Shown piece after piece: positions 51,540-60,514 of a stretch of 64,000 bases of DNA. This stretch comes from Rhodanobacter thiooxydans. GTDB taxonomy: Bacteria; Pseudomonadota; Gammaproteobacteria; Xanthomonadales; Rhodanobacteraceae. The notes below the pieces were generated by a model. The model made no database searches. It saw only the letters and a list, made by a program, of their open reading frames with translations, and was not told where the DNA came from. The stretch spans positions 496,001-560,000 of the forward strand of contig NZ_CP088923.1 of NCBI RefSeq assembly GCF_021545845.1. Direction: 5' to 3'. Every line of letters starts with the position of its first letter. The first letter of the stretch is position 1. The translations under genes and the position numbers were made by a program.

Positions 51540-52073
51540 TCAGGCGGACGCCAGGTAGGCGTCCTTCAGCCGCACGTAGTGGTCGGCCGAGTAGTGCAGC
51601 TGCTCGATCTCGCGCTCGCCGAGCCGGCGCACGAACCTCGCCGGGTTGCCCAGCCACAGCTCGCCCTCGCCGACCACCTTGCCCGGCGGCACCAGCGCAC
51701 CGGCACCGACGAAGCCGTGCTTCATCACCACCGCGCCGTCCAGCACGCTGGCGTGCATGCCGATCAGGCAGTAGTCGCCGATCGTGCAGGCGTGCACCAC
51801 CGCGGCGTGGCCGACGGTGACGCCCTCGCCGATCAGGCACGGGTAGCCGGGCCCGTATGGGCCGGCGTGGGCGACGTGCACGATGGCGCCGTCCTGGATG
51901 CTGGTCTTCGCGCCGACGCGGATATGGTTGACGTCGCCGCGCAGCACCGCGCCGGGCCAGATCGAGGCATCGTCGCCCAGCACCACGTCGCCGATCACGC
52001 TGGCGGCGGGGTCGACGTGGACGCGCTGGCCGAGGCGGGGCACGATGCCCTTGAAACTGCGCAGAGGATTCAT
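51540..52073 (-). CDS. Gamma-class carbonic anhydrase family protein (YrdA-like)
   Basis: A 177-residue left-handed beta-helix protein of hexapeptide repeats (VIGDVVLGDDASIWPGAVLR and on). The three zinc histidines are at their expected places: DGAIVHVAH, GEGVTVGHAAVVH and the His in HACTIG. YrdA/CaiE-type proteins often have weak or unproven carbonic anhydrase activity. ATG 52073. It is divergent from opdA with an 83-nt gap. Confidence 0.88.
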   Translation of the reverse strand: MNPLRSFKGIVPRLGQRVHVDPAASVIGDVVLGDDASIWPGAVLRGDVNHIRVGAKTSIQDGAIVHVAHAGPYGPGYPCLIGEGVTVGHAAVVHACTIGDYCLIGMHASVLDGAVVMKHGFVGAGALVPPGKVVGEGELWLGNPARFVRRLGEREIEQLHYSADHYVRLKDAYLASA

Positions 52074-52156
52074 CGGCCCATTCTAGCGGCACCGCGCCGC
52101 CGTGCTTGATTTCGGCCGGCGCGCTCGCCACGCTGGCGGCCTGCCAAGGAGCGCCC

Positions 52157-54214
52157 ATGAGTGACCACAACCCGCTGCTCGCCGCCGACCCGCTGCCGGC
52201 GTTCTCGCAGATCCGCCCCGAACACGTCGAACCGGCGGTCGACACCATCCTCGCCGACTACCGTGCCGGCATCGACGCGCTGACCGCACCTGGCGCGCCG
52301 CACGACTTCGGCCACGTGATGCTGACCCAGGAGCGGCTGGAGCAGCGTCTGGCGCAGGCCTGGGCGCCGGTGTCGCATCTGCACGCGGTGGCCGACAGCG
52401 AGGCACTGCGCAAGGTCTACGGGCCGGCCGAGGAAAAGCTCACCGAGCACGCGATCGAGCTGGGTCAGAACCGCGACCTGTACGCCGCGGTGAAGGCGCT
52501 GGCCGAGGCGGCGGATTTCGCCGCGTTGCCGCGGCCCGAGCGCGCGCTGGTCGAACATGCGCTGCGCGACTTCAAGCTGTCCGGCGTGGCGCTGGAGGAA
52601 CCGGCGCGTTCGCGCTTCCGCGCGATCGGGGTGGAGCTGAGCAAGCTTTCCACCGAATTCTCGAACGCCGTGCTCGACGCCAGCGAGGCGTGGCACGAGC
52701 ACGTCACCGACGAACGCGACCTCGCCGGCATCCCCGAATCCGGCCGCGCGGTACTGCGCCAGTACGCCGCGGACCAGGGTCTGGACGGCTATCTGGTCAC
52801 CCTGAAACAGCCCAGCGTGCAGGCGGTGCTGACCTATGCCGACAACCGCGGCCTGCGCGAGCGGGTGTATTGGGCCTACCAGACGCGCGCCTCCGACCAG
52901 GGCCCGAACGCGGGCAAGTTCGACAACAGCGCGCGCATCGAGCGGATCATGGCGTTGCGCCACGAGGCCGCGCAGCTGCTCGGCTTCGCCAACGCGGCGG
53001 AGGAGTCGCTGGCGACCAAGATGGCCGCCTCGCCGACCGAGGTGATGGAATTCCTGCACGACCTGGCGGCGCGCGCGAAGCCGGTGGCGCAGCGCGAACT
53101 GGCCCGGCTGCGCGAATTCGCCAGTACCGAGCTGAAGCTCGACAACCTCGAATCGTGGGACGTCGGCTACGCGTCGGAGAAGCTGCGCCAGCGCGACTAC
53201 GCGCTGGACGAGGAACAGCTGAAGCCGTACTTCCCGCTGCCGGCAGTGATCGACGGCCTGTTCGGCCTCGCCGGGAAGCTCTACGGCATCACTCTCGCTC
53301 CGCGCGAGGGCATCGACGTGTGGCATCCGGAAGTGCGCTACTACGACGTACGCGATGCGAGCGGCCGCGTGTTCGCCGGCGCCTACGTGGATCTCTACGC
53401 ACGCAATGGCAAGCGCGGCGGCGCGTGGATGGACGTCTGCCGCGCCCGCTTCGACGACGGCGAACAGCGGCAGTTGCCGGTGGCCTTCCTCACCTGCAAC
53501 TTCGCGCCGCCCACCGAGGGCAAGCCGGCCCTGCTCACCCACGACGACGTGCTGACCCTGTTCCACGAATTCGGCCACGGCCTGCACCACCTGCTCACCG
53601 AGATCGCGCTGCCCTCGATCGGCGGCATCGATGGCGTCGAGTGGGACGCAGTGGAGCTGCCCAGCCAGTTCATGGAGAACTTCGGCTGGAACCGCCAGGC
53701 GCTGGACCTGTTCGCGCGCCACTGGCAGACCGGCGAGCGGCTGCCGGACGAGCTGTTCGAACGCATGCTGGCCGCGCGGCACTTCCACGCCGGCCTGTTC
53801 CTGGTGCGCCAGCTGGAATTCGCACTGTTCGATTTCCTGCTGCACCTGGAGTATGACCCGGCCCAGGGCGCGCGCGCGCTGGCGGTGCTGGAGGAGGTGC
53901 GCAAGCAGGTCGCGGTGCTGCACCCGCCGGCATGGCAGCGCTTCCCGCACGCGTTCAGCCACATCTTCGCCGGCGGCTACGCGGCCGGCTACTACAGCTA
54001 CCTGTGGGCCGAGCTGCTCAGCGCCGACGCGTTCGGCGCGTTCGAGGAGCGTGCGGGCGAACGCGGCAGCGTGATCGACCGCGCCACCGGCGAGCGCTTC
54101 CGCCGCGAGTTCCTCGCCGTCGGCGCCAGCCGCCCGGCGCTGGAGAGCTTCGTCGCCTTCCGCGGACGCAAGCCCGAGCCGGAGGCGCTGCTGCGCAGCC
54201 ATGGGCTGGGCTGA
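52157..54214 (+). CDS. prlC: Oligopeptidase A (M3 metallopeptidase)
   Basis: A 685-residue cytoplasmic zinc metallopeptidase degrading signal peptides and short peptides. The zinc motif is HEFGHGLHH (H-E-x-x-H) with the third ligand Glu about 25 residues later in VEWDAVELPSQFMENF. The C-terminal AGGYAAGYYSYLWAE is family-typical. ATG 52157 follows AAGGAG. Confidence 0.96.
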   Translation: MSDHNPLLAADPLPAFSQIRPEHVEPAVDTILADYRAGIDALTAPGAPHDFGHVMLTQERLEQRLAQAWAPVSHLHAVADSEALRKVYGPAEEKLTEHAIELGQNRDLYAAVKALAEAADFAALPRPERALVEHALRDFKLSGVALEEPARSRFRAIGVELSKLSTEFSNAVLDASEAWHEHVTDERDLAGIPESGRAVLRQYAADQGLDGYLVTLKQPSVQAVLTYADNRGLRERVYWAYQTRASDQGPNAGKFDNSARIERIMALRHEAAQLLGFANAAEESLATKMAASPTEVMEFLHDLAARAKPVAQRELARLREFASTELKLDNLESWDVGYASEKLRQRDYALDEEQLKPYFPLPAVIDGLFGLAGKLYGITLAPREGIDVWHPEVRYYDVRDASGRVFAGAYVDLYARNGKRGGAWMDVCRARFDDGEQRQLPVAFLTCNFAPPTEGKPALLTHDDVLTLFHEFGHGLHHLLTEIALPSIGGIDGVEWDAVELPSQFMENFGWNRQALDLFARHWQTGERLPDELFERMLAARHFHAGLFLVRQLEFALFDFLLHLEYDPAQGARALAVLEEVRKQVAVLHPPAWQRFPHAFSHIFAGGYAAGYYSYLWAELLSADAFGAFEERAGERGSVIDRATGERFRREFLAVGASRPALESFVAFRGRKPEPEALLRSHGLG

Positions 54215-54226
54215 CCGACATCCCGC

Positions 54227-54319
54227 GTAGGAGCCCGCTCGCAGGCGATGCTTTTGCTCTTGCGAATCCCGAATCCCGAATCCCGGCTTTCAAAGCATCG
54301 CCCGCGAGCGGGCTCCTAC
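54227..54319. repeat. Inverted pair of GTAG-type REP sequences after prlC
   Basis: The arm starting GTAGGAGCCCGCTCGCAGGC (54227) and the arm ending CCCGCGAGCGGGCTCCTAC (54319), with a heptamer centre GAATCCC-GAATCCC-GAATCCC. The same architecture as 27871-27963. Confidence 0.85.
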
Positions 54320-54327
54320 ACGGGCAC

Positions 54328-54354
54328 AAAAAAGCCCGCCGAAGCGGGCTTTTT
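54328..54354. terminator. Bidirectional terminator between prlC and the cold-shock gene
   Basis: AAAAAAGCCCGC (54328-54339), loop CGAA, GCGGGCTTTTT (54344-54354). A-tract and T-tract on either side make it active in both directions. Confidence 0.88.
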
Positions 54355-54377
54355 CGAGGCGTTGAAGTCCGTGGACT

Positions 54378-54587
54378 TCAGGCCGCCTGCACTTCCTCAG
54401 CCTGCAGGCCCTTCTGGCCCTTGGTGACGATGAACGTGACGCGCTGACCTTCCTGCAGGGACTTGAAGCCCGTGCCCTGGATCGCGCGGAAATGCACGAA
54501 CAGGTCATCACCGCTTTCCGGGGTGATGAAGCCAAAACCCTTGGCGTCGTTGAACCACTTGACTGTACCGCTCTGACGATCCGACAT
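54378..54587 (-). CDS. CspA-family cold-shock protein
   Basis: A 69-residue single-domain OB-fold protein binding RNA and single-strand DNA. The RNP motifs KGFGFITP and DLFVHFRAI are present. ATG 54587 with AAAGG about 10 nt upstream. The 222 nt between it and xthA may hold a structured 5' leader, as is usual for csp mRNAs; I see A/T-rich stretches but cannot fix a promoter. Confidence 0.96.
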   Translation of the reverse strand: MSDRQSGTVKWFNDAKGFGFITPESGDDLFVHFRAIQGTGFKSLQEGQRVTFIVTKGQKGLQAEEVQAA

Positions 54588-54809
54588 GTAACTTTACCTT
54601 TGAAGCATGGATGTGTCTGCGGTCCGATACGCTAAGGCACGGCCGCAATAGGAGCAAAAATAGGAGTTTCCTCGGATTCTTGCTCGGGCAGCATACACTG
54701 GAATCCGCGCTTCCGGGGGTTTTTCGCAGCTTCCGTTCATCTTTGTGCCGCCGCCCGGCCACACCCCCGCGCCGCAGGGGGCCGCCGGCGCTTCCCGTAC
54801 AATGCCGCC

Positions 54810-55577
54810 ATGAAGATCGCCTCGTGGAACGTCAATTCGCTGAAGGTGCGCCTGCCGCAGCTGACCCAGTGGCTGGCCGAGGCGCAGCCGGACGTGGTGG
54901 CGCTGCAGGAAACCAAGCTGGAGGACGCGAAATTCCCGCGCGACGAGCTGGCCGCGGCCGGCTATCGCGCGGTGTATTCGGGGCAGAAGACCTACAACGG
55001 CGTGGCCATCCTGGCCCGCGACGAGCTCACCGACGTGGTCACCGACATCCCCGGCCTGGACGATCCGCAGCGGCGCATCCTGGCCGCCACCATCGGCGAT
55101 CTGCGCGTGGTCGACCTGTACGTGGTCAACGGCAAGGCGGTCGGCGACGAGAAGTACGCGTACAAGCTGGATTGGCTGGCCAAGGTGCGTGAATTCCTGG
55201 CGAGTGAGCTGGAACGCCACCCGAAGCTGGTGGTGCTGGGCGACTTCAACATCTGCCCGGACGATCGCGACGTCTACGATCCGGTCGCCTGGGGTGAGGA
55301 CATCCTGTGCTCGCCGCCGGAGCGCGACGCGCTGAAGGCGATCACCGGGCTCGGCCTGCACGACAGCTTCCGGCTGTTCCAGTCCGACGCCGGGCACTAC
55401 AGCTGGTGGGACTACCGGCAGGCCGCGTTCCGCCGCAACATGGGCCTGCGCATCGACCTGATCCTGATCGGCGAAGCCCTGAAATCCGCCGCCACCGCGG
55501 CGGCGATCGACCGCGAGCCGCGCCGCTGGGAACGCCCCTCCGACCACACGCCGGTGACGCTGGAACTGGATATCTGA
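54810..55577 (+). CDS. xthA: Exodeoxyribonuclease III
   Basis: A 255-residue DNA repair enzyme (AP endonuclease and 3'-5' exonuclease). MKIASWNVNSLKVRLPQL, LQETKLED, LGDFNICPDDRDV and the end RRWERPSDHTPVTLELDI are all family motifs with the metal and catalytic residues in place (Glu in QETK, Asp-x-Asn in GDFN, His in SDHTP). ATG 54810. The UPF0149 gene follows after 5 nt. Confidence 0.96.
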   Translation: MKIASWNVNSLKVRLPQLTQWLAEAQPDVVALQETKLEDAKFPRDELAAAGYRAVYSGQKTYNGVAILARDELTDVVTDIPGLDDPQRRILAATIGDLRVVDLYVVNGKAVGDEKYAYKLDWLAKVREFLASELERHPKLVVLGDFNICPDDRDVYDPVAWGEDILCSPPERDALKAITGLGLHDSFRLFQSDAGHYSWWDYRQAAFRRNMGLRIDLILIGEALKSAATAAAIDREPRRWERPSDHTPVTLELDI

Positions 55578-55582
55578 CCGAA

Positions 55583-56260
55583 ATGACCTCGAAGACCGAA
55601 TGGCCCAGCTCGCTGGACGACAACGAACTGGACGAGCTGGACCGCTACCTGCGCGCGCACACCGGCGAAGGCGACCTGTTGCTGGACGGCGTGCACGGCC
55701 TGCTTTCGGCGCTGGCGGTCGGCCCGCTGCTGGTGCTGCCGGACGAATGGCTGCCCGAGGTGCTGCACGAGCCGTTCACCGACGAGGACGAAGGCAACCG
55801 GGTGCTGGCGCTGCTGGCCAAGCTCAACGATTCGATCATCGCCGAACTCGAGGTCGACGCCTACGAGCCGATCCTCGGCGAGGTCGAGATGGAAGGCGGC
55901 CCGATGCTGTCCGCCGCCGGCTGGTGCGAAGGCTTCAGCCGCGGCATCGACCTGCGCGCCGGGCTGTGGGAAGGCCGGCTGGGCGAAGACCCGCAGCTGA
56001 TGGAACTGCTCGGCCCGGTGATGGCGCTGGCGGTGGACGAGGGCATTCTCAGCGCCGACGCCGAGTTCGAGAAGCTGAGCGATGACGAATACGACGAATG
56101 CCTGGCCCAGCTGCCGGGCGTGCTCGGCGCAGTGAACCAGTACTGGCTGGCCAAGCCGGCCACCGAGGCGGAAGTCGAAGCGATGGTGCGCCAGCAGCAG
56201 CCCGCCGCCGGCGATGACGGCAACCCGCCGCGCCAGCGCAGCGGACACTGGGTGCATTGA
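55583..56260 (+). CDS. UPF0149 / YgfB-YecA family protein
   Basis: A 225-residue acidic protein. LDDNELDELDRYLRAHTGEG and LLDGVHGLLSALAVGPLLVL are the UPF0149 N-terminal signature. This copy lacks an evident SEC-C cysteine motif at the C-terminus, ending instead in GNPPRQRSGHWVH. ATG 55583 lies 5 nt after the xthA stop, so co-transcription is likely. Function unknown. Confidence 0.85.
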   Translation: MTSKTEWPSSLDDNELDELDRYLRAHTGEGDLLLDGVHGLLSALAVGPLLVLPDEWLPEVLHEPFTDEDEGNRVLALLAKLNDSIIAELEVDAYEPILGEVEMEGGPMLSAAGWCEGFSRGIDLRAGLWEGRLGEDPQLMELLGPVMALAVDEGILSADAEFEKLSDDEYDECLAQLPGVLGAVNQYWLAKPATEAEVEAMVRQQQPAAGDDGNPPRQRSGHWVH

Positions 56261-56438
56261 GGCGGGAGCGAGTGAGAGCTAAGGCGGTGCCGGCCTTCTC
56301 TCATTCCCCACGCCTCTTCCCTCGCCCTTCGCCCTTGCGGAATGTCGTGTCGGCGGAACGATCCGTTCCCGCCGTGGCGCTTGGATAACATGCTCCGCGC
56401 GATCATCTTGGTGCCATTGCATTCACCGGAGACCCGCC

Positions 56439-57272
56439 ATGAGCGATCGCCACATTACCCGCCGCTTCCGCGGCATGGACACGTCCGACGGCGCCGGCGT
56501 GAAGCTGAAGCGGATCATCGGCCAGCCGGGACTGGACATGATCGATCCGTTCCTGATGCTGGACGAGTTCCGCTCCGATAGCGCCAACGACTACATCGCC
56601 GGCTTCCCCGAGCATCCGCATCGCGGCTTCGAGACGGTCACCTACATGCTGGCCGGGCACATGCGGCACGGCGACAACCACGGCAACCGCGGCGACCTCA
56701 CCCCGGGCAGCGTGCAGTGGATGACCGCCGGCCGCGGCATCCTGCACTCGGAGATGCCGCAGCAGGAAAACGGCCTGATGTGGGGCTTCCAGCTGTGGGT
56801 GAACCTGCCGGCGAAGGACAAGATGATTGCGCCGCGCTACCAGGACATCGGCCCCGAGCGGATTCCCGTGGTGCGCCCGGCCGAGGGCGTCGAGGTGAAG
56901 GTGATCGCCGGCACGCTGGCTGGCGCCACCGGCCCGGTCGAGGGCATCGTCACCGCGCCGGTCTACCTGGACTTCGGCCTGCAGCCGGGCGCGAAGTACA
57001 CCCTGGAGCTGCCGGTTGGGCATCATGGCTTCGCCTACGTGTTCGACGGCGAGTCGGCCCTGGTCGGCGGCGAGCAGTTGCAGCGCAGCGAGCTGGGCGT
57101 GCTGTCCGAGGGCGAGCAGCTGCAGCTGGCCGGCGGCGACCAGCCCTCGCGCCTGCTGGTGGTCGCCGGCCAGCCGCTGAACGAACAGGTCACCCGCTAC
57201 GGCCCGTTCGTGATGAACACGCCCGAGCAGATCCACCAGGCGATCGCCGACTTCCGCGCCGGCAAGTTCTAA
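56439..57272 (+). CDS. Pirin family protein
   Basis: A 277-residue bicupin. The metal-binding histidines are in FPEHPHRGFETVTYML, HGDNHGNRG and ILHSEMPQ. Bacterial pirins include quercetin 2,3-dioxygenases and regulators; which applies cannot be told. ATG 56439 follows GGAGACCCGCC. A repeat element follows its stop. Confidence 0.9.
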   Translation: MSDRHITRRFRGMDTSDGAGVKLKRIIGQPGLDMIDPFLMLDEFRSDSANDYIAGFPEHPHRGFETVTYMLAGHMRHGDNHGNRGDLTPGSVQWMTAGRGILHSEMPQQENGLMWGFQLWVNLPAKDKMIAPRYQDIGPERIPVVRPAEGVEVKVIAGTLAGATGPVEGIVTAPVYLDFGLQPGAKYTLELPVGHHGFAYVFDGESALVGGEQLQRSELGVLSEGEQLQLAGGDQPSRLLVVAGQPLNEQVTRYGPFVMNTPEQIHQAIADFRAGKF

Positions 57273-57296
57273 TAAAGCAACGCGCCTCTCGCGATT

Positions 57297-57485
57297 GCCC
57301 CCTCTCCCTCCGGGAGAGGGTTGGGGTGAGGGTCCCCGTGTCCAGCGCTGTTTGGGCGAAGCCCGCTTTGTTGAAGGCAGCATATGAGCACTCGAGCTCT
57401 GCGTTTTCATCGAGGAGCGCTTCGCATCGGCCACGATGCGAGAGCGAACCCTCACCTCAATCCTCTCCCGGAGGGAGAGGAGGCA
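57297..57485. repeat. MITE-like element with 37-nt terminal inverted repeats
   Basis: The arm 57297-57333 (starting GCCCCCTCTCCCTCCGGGAG) and the arm 57449-57485 (ending CGGAGGGAGAGGAGGC) match at about 33 of 37 positions. Each arm has a small hairpin CTCTCCC-TCC-GGGAGAG. The 115-nt centre is non-coding. It lies between convergent genes; the stretch 57273-57519 has nothing else. Confidence 0.78.
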
Positions 57486-57519
57486 AACGCAAGGAGCGCA
57501 TTGCTTCATGGAAGCAGGT

Positions 57520-58341
57520 TCAGCCCTTCACGCTGCCCAGCAGCAGCCCCTGCAGGTAATGGCGCTGCAGCGCCAGGAACAGCGCCAGCACCGGCAGCAC
57601 GGTGACCACCGAGCCGGCCATCATCAGCTCGCTGTCCTGCGCGTGCTCGCGTGCCAGCGAGGCCAGCCCGATCGGCAGCGTGTAGTGCTCCTGCCCGGTC
57701 AGCACGATCAGCGGCCACATGAAGTCGTTCCACGCGGCGAGGAAGCTGAAGATCGCCAGCGTCACGATGATCGGCTTCAGCAGCGGCAGCACGATCCGCG
57801 CAAAGATGTGCCACTCGCCGGCGCCGTCGATGCGCGCCGCCTCCAGCAGTTCGTCGGGGATGTCGCGCGCGTACTGGCGCACCAGGAAGATGCCGAACAC
57901 GCTGGCCAGCGCGGGCGCGATCACGCCGGCGTAGCTGTTGACCAGGCCGAGGTACTTCAGCAGCAGGAACAGCGGCAGCATGGCCACCTGGGCGGGGATC
58001 ACCAGCGCGCCGAGCAGCGCCTGGAACAGCCGCTCGCGGCCGGCGAAGCGCAGCTTGGCGAACGCGTAGCCGGCCATCAGGTTGAAGACCAGCGACAGCG
58101 CGGTGATCGCGCCAGCCACCAGCACGCTGTTAAGCAGGTAGCGGCCCATGCCGGCGCGCACGAACAGCTCGCGGTAATTCGTCCCGCTCGGATGCTTCGG
58201 CAACAGCGGCGGTGGCAGCGCGCTGGCCTCGCCCGGCGCCATGAACGACACCGACAGCATCCACAGCAGCGGGAACAGCGCCACCGCCGCCATGCCGATC
58301 AGCAGGCCGTTGACCAGCGCCTTCGCCAGCCGCGGGTTCAC
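57520..58341 (-). CDS. Carbohydrate ABC transporter permease, MalG type
   Basis: A 273-residue inner-membrane permease with six spans. The EAA loop that contacts the ATPase is EAARIDGAGEWHIFARIVLP. GTG 58341 overlaps the stop of the partner permease. It forms the importer with the two genes upstream. No ATP-binding subunit is in the window; many such importers borrow a shared MsmK/UgpC-like ATPase. Confidence 0.92.
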   Translation of the reverse strand: MNPRLAKALVNGLLIGMAAVALFPLLWMLSVSFMAPGEASALPPPLLPKHPSGTNYRELFVRAGMGRYLLNSVLVAGAITALSLVFNLMAGYAFAKLRFAGRERLFQALLGALVIPAQVAMLPLFLLLKYLGLVNSYAGVIAPALASVFGIFLVRQYARDIPDELLEAARIDGAGEWHIFARIVLPLLKPIIVTLAIFSFLAAWNDFMWPLIVLTGQEHYTLPIGLASLAREHAQDSELMMAGSVVTVLPVLALFLALQRHYLQGLLLGSVKG

Positions 58342-59216
58342 GTTTCCTCTCCACGCCGCGACAGCCTCAGCATCAGCGCGGTCACCGCGAACATGACCAG
58401 GAACAGCAGGAACGCCACCGCCGAGGCAGAGCCGAGGTTCCACCACTTGAAGCCCTCGTCGTACATCAGGTACAGCACGCTCACCGTGCTCTGCAGCGGG
58501 CCGCCCTCGGTCATCACGTAGGGTTCGGCGAACAGCTGGAAATAGCCCGACACGGTGAGGATGGCGACCATCAGCATGGTGGGTTTCAGCATCGGCAGGG
58601 TGATGTGGCGGAACTGCCGCCAGCTTGAGGCGCCGTCGATGCGCGCGGCCTCGTACAGCTCCGGCGGGATCGCCTGCAGCCCGGCCAGGAAGATGATCAT
58701 GTTGTAGCCGAAGTTCTTCCACACCGCGAACGCGATGATCGTCGGCATCGCCCAGTGCGGGTCGCCCAGCCAGTCCACCGGCTGAATGCCGACCAGGCCG
58801 AGCACGTAGTTCGCCATGCCGTACCTGGTGTTGAACAGGTAGCGCCAGATCACCGCCACCGCCACCACCGTAGTCACCACCGGCGCGAACAGCGCGGTGC
58901 GCAGCAGCGGCTTGCAGCGCGCCAGCGGCGAGTTCAGCAGCATCGCCGCGCCCAGCGAGGCGCCCATCGACAACGGCACGCCTGCCGCCACGAAGTACAG
59001 CGTGTGGCCCAGCGCGGACCAGAACAGCGGCCGGTGCAGCAGCTCCCAATAGTTGCCGAGGCCGACAAAGCGCAGGTTGCGGATGTCGGCCAGCGCGTAG
59101 AGGTCGTAGTCGGTGAGGCTGAGCACCAGCGCGGCCAGCACCGGCAGCAGGAAGAACACGCCGAGCACGACGAGTGCCGGGGCGAGGAACAGCCAGGCGC
59201 TGCGCGGCGAATTCAT
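58338..59216 (-). CDS. Carbohydrate ABC transporter permease, MalF type
   Basis: A 292-residue permease with six spans. The EAA loop is EAARIDGASSWRQFRHITLP. ATG 59216 overlaps the binding-protein gene by 4 nt. It starts with the short MNSPRSAWLFLAPALVVLG typical of UgpA/MalF-like proteins. Confidence 0.92.
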   Translation of the reverse strand: MNSPRSAWLFLAPALVVLGVFFLLPVLAALVLSLTDYDLYALADIRNLRFVGLGNYWELLHRPLFWSALGHTLYFVAAGVPLSMGASLGAAMLLNSPLARCKPLLRTALFAPVVTTVVAVAVIWRYLFNTRYGMANYVLGLVGIQPVDWLGDPHWAMPTIIAFAVWKNFGYNMIIFLAGLQAIPPELYEAARIDGASSWRQFRHITLPMLKPTMLMVAILTVSGYFQLFAEPYVMTEGGPLQSTVSVLYLMYDEGFKWWNLGSASAVAFLLFLVMFAVTALMLRLSRRGEET

Positions 59217-60514
59217 CGCGCTCGCCCGCGTGCGTGGTCGAGCACCCAGCGGCGCTTGGCCAGGATGGCGTCGGTGCGCCGGTCGATCTCGGCGGCGGCC
59301 TGGTCGATCGTCAGCCGGCCGGCGACCGCCTCGGCGGCGACCAGCTGCATCTCGTTGACGATGCGCTCCCACTCCGGCACCGGCGGGGTCGGCTTCACGT
59401 GTTCCAGCTGCTCGCGGAATGCGCGCAGCTTCGGATCCTCGCGCAGCGCTGCGCCCTGCCACGAACTGCGCCGCGGCGGCAGGTCGCCGAGCAGTTCGTA
59501 GAAGCGTTGCTGCACCGCCGGCTGCGACAGGTACTCGATCAGCTGCCAGGCGGCGTCCTTGTGCTTCGACGTGCGGAAGATCACCAGGCTGGAGCCGCCG
59601 GCCGCGCCGATGCCGGCGCCGTCGGGACCGGGCAGCGGCGCGGTGGCCCAGTCGCCCTGCTGCGATGCGGGCAGGCGCGAGCGGAACTCGCCGATGTTCC
59701 ACGGCCCGGACAGGTAGAACGCGTACACGCCGCGGCCGAATTCCGTCCACGGGTTGCCGGCCTCGACGTTGCTGATCGGCGGCGCCTGCTTCAGCCGGAA
59801 CGTGTCGACGTAGAAGGAGAGCGCGCGCTTGAAGCCGGCGCTCTCGAAGTTGCCGTAGCGGTCGCCGTCGCGCAGCAGCGGTTCGCTCTGCTGCAGCGCC
59901 AGCGACATCAGCTGCTCGTACTCGTTGGTCGGCAGCAGGATGCCGTAGCGATGCCGCGCCGGGTCGCTCAGCGCGGCGAGCTGGCGCCGCCACTCGGCCC
60001 AGCTGCGCGGCGGCGCGTCGAAGCCGGCGGCCTCGAGCAGATCCTTGCGATAGAACAGCAGTCGCGTGTCGACGTACCACGGCACGCCGTACAACGTGCC
60101 GTCGATCACGTTGGTGGCCCAGATGCTGGCGAAGTAGTCGTGTGGCTGGATCACGGTCGAGTGGTCCACCCGTGCCTGCAGCGGTTCCAGTGCGTCGAGC
60201 GCGGCCAGCTCGGGCAGCCAGGTGTTGCCGAGCTGGCTCAGGTCTGGCGTGGAACCGCCGGCGAACGCGGTGAGCAGTTTCTGGTGCGCCGCGGTCATCG
60301 GCAGCTGCTGCACCTTCACCTGGATGCCCGGGTGCGCGCGCTCGAACGCCGGCAGCAGCTTGATGATCGCCTCGCCCTCGCGGCCGATCGTCCAGAAGGT
60401 GAGCTGCGTTCCCGGCGGCGCCGGTGCGCAGCTGCCCAGCAGGACGCCGCCCGCGGCGATCGCGGCCAGCCACAGGCCGCGCCATGACCGTGGCGCTCGC
60501 GCGCCCGGCTTCAT
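59213..60514 (-). CDS. Sugar ABC transporter substrate-binding lipoprotein
   Basis: A 433-residue binding protein of the MalE/UgpB class. The signal ends at a lipobox (GGVLLGSC), then LTFWTIGREGEAIIKLLPAF opens the mature domain. NPWTEFGRGVYAFYLSGPWN is the conserved hinge region. ATG 60514 overlaps the stop of the glucoamylase-family gene by 4 nt. The sugar is probably an oligosaccharide made by that enzyme, an inference from context. Confidence 0.9.
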   Translation of the reverse strand: MKPGARAPRSWRGLWLAAIAAGGVLLGSCAPAPPGTQLTFWTIGREGEAIIKLLPAFERAHPGIQVKVQQLPMTAAHQKLLTAFAGGSTPDLSQLGNTWLPELAALDALEPLQARVDHSTVIQPHDYFASIWATNVIDGTLYGVPWYVDTRLLFYRKDLLEAAGFDAPPRSWAEWRRQLAALSDPARHRYGILLPTNEYEQLMSLALQQSEPLLRDGDRYGNFESAGFKRALSFYVDTFRLKQAPPISNVEAGNPWTEFGRGVYAFYLSGPWNIGEFRSRLPASQQGDWATAPLPGPDGAGIGAAGGSSLVIFRTSKHKDAAWQLIEYLSQPAVQQRFYELLGDLPPRRSSWQGAALREDPKLRAFREQLEHVKPTPPVPEWERIVNEMQLVAAEAVAGRLTIDQAAAEIDRRTDAILAKRRWVLDHARGRAR

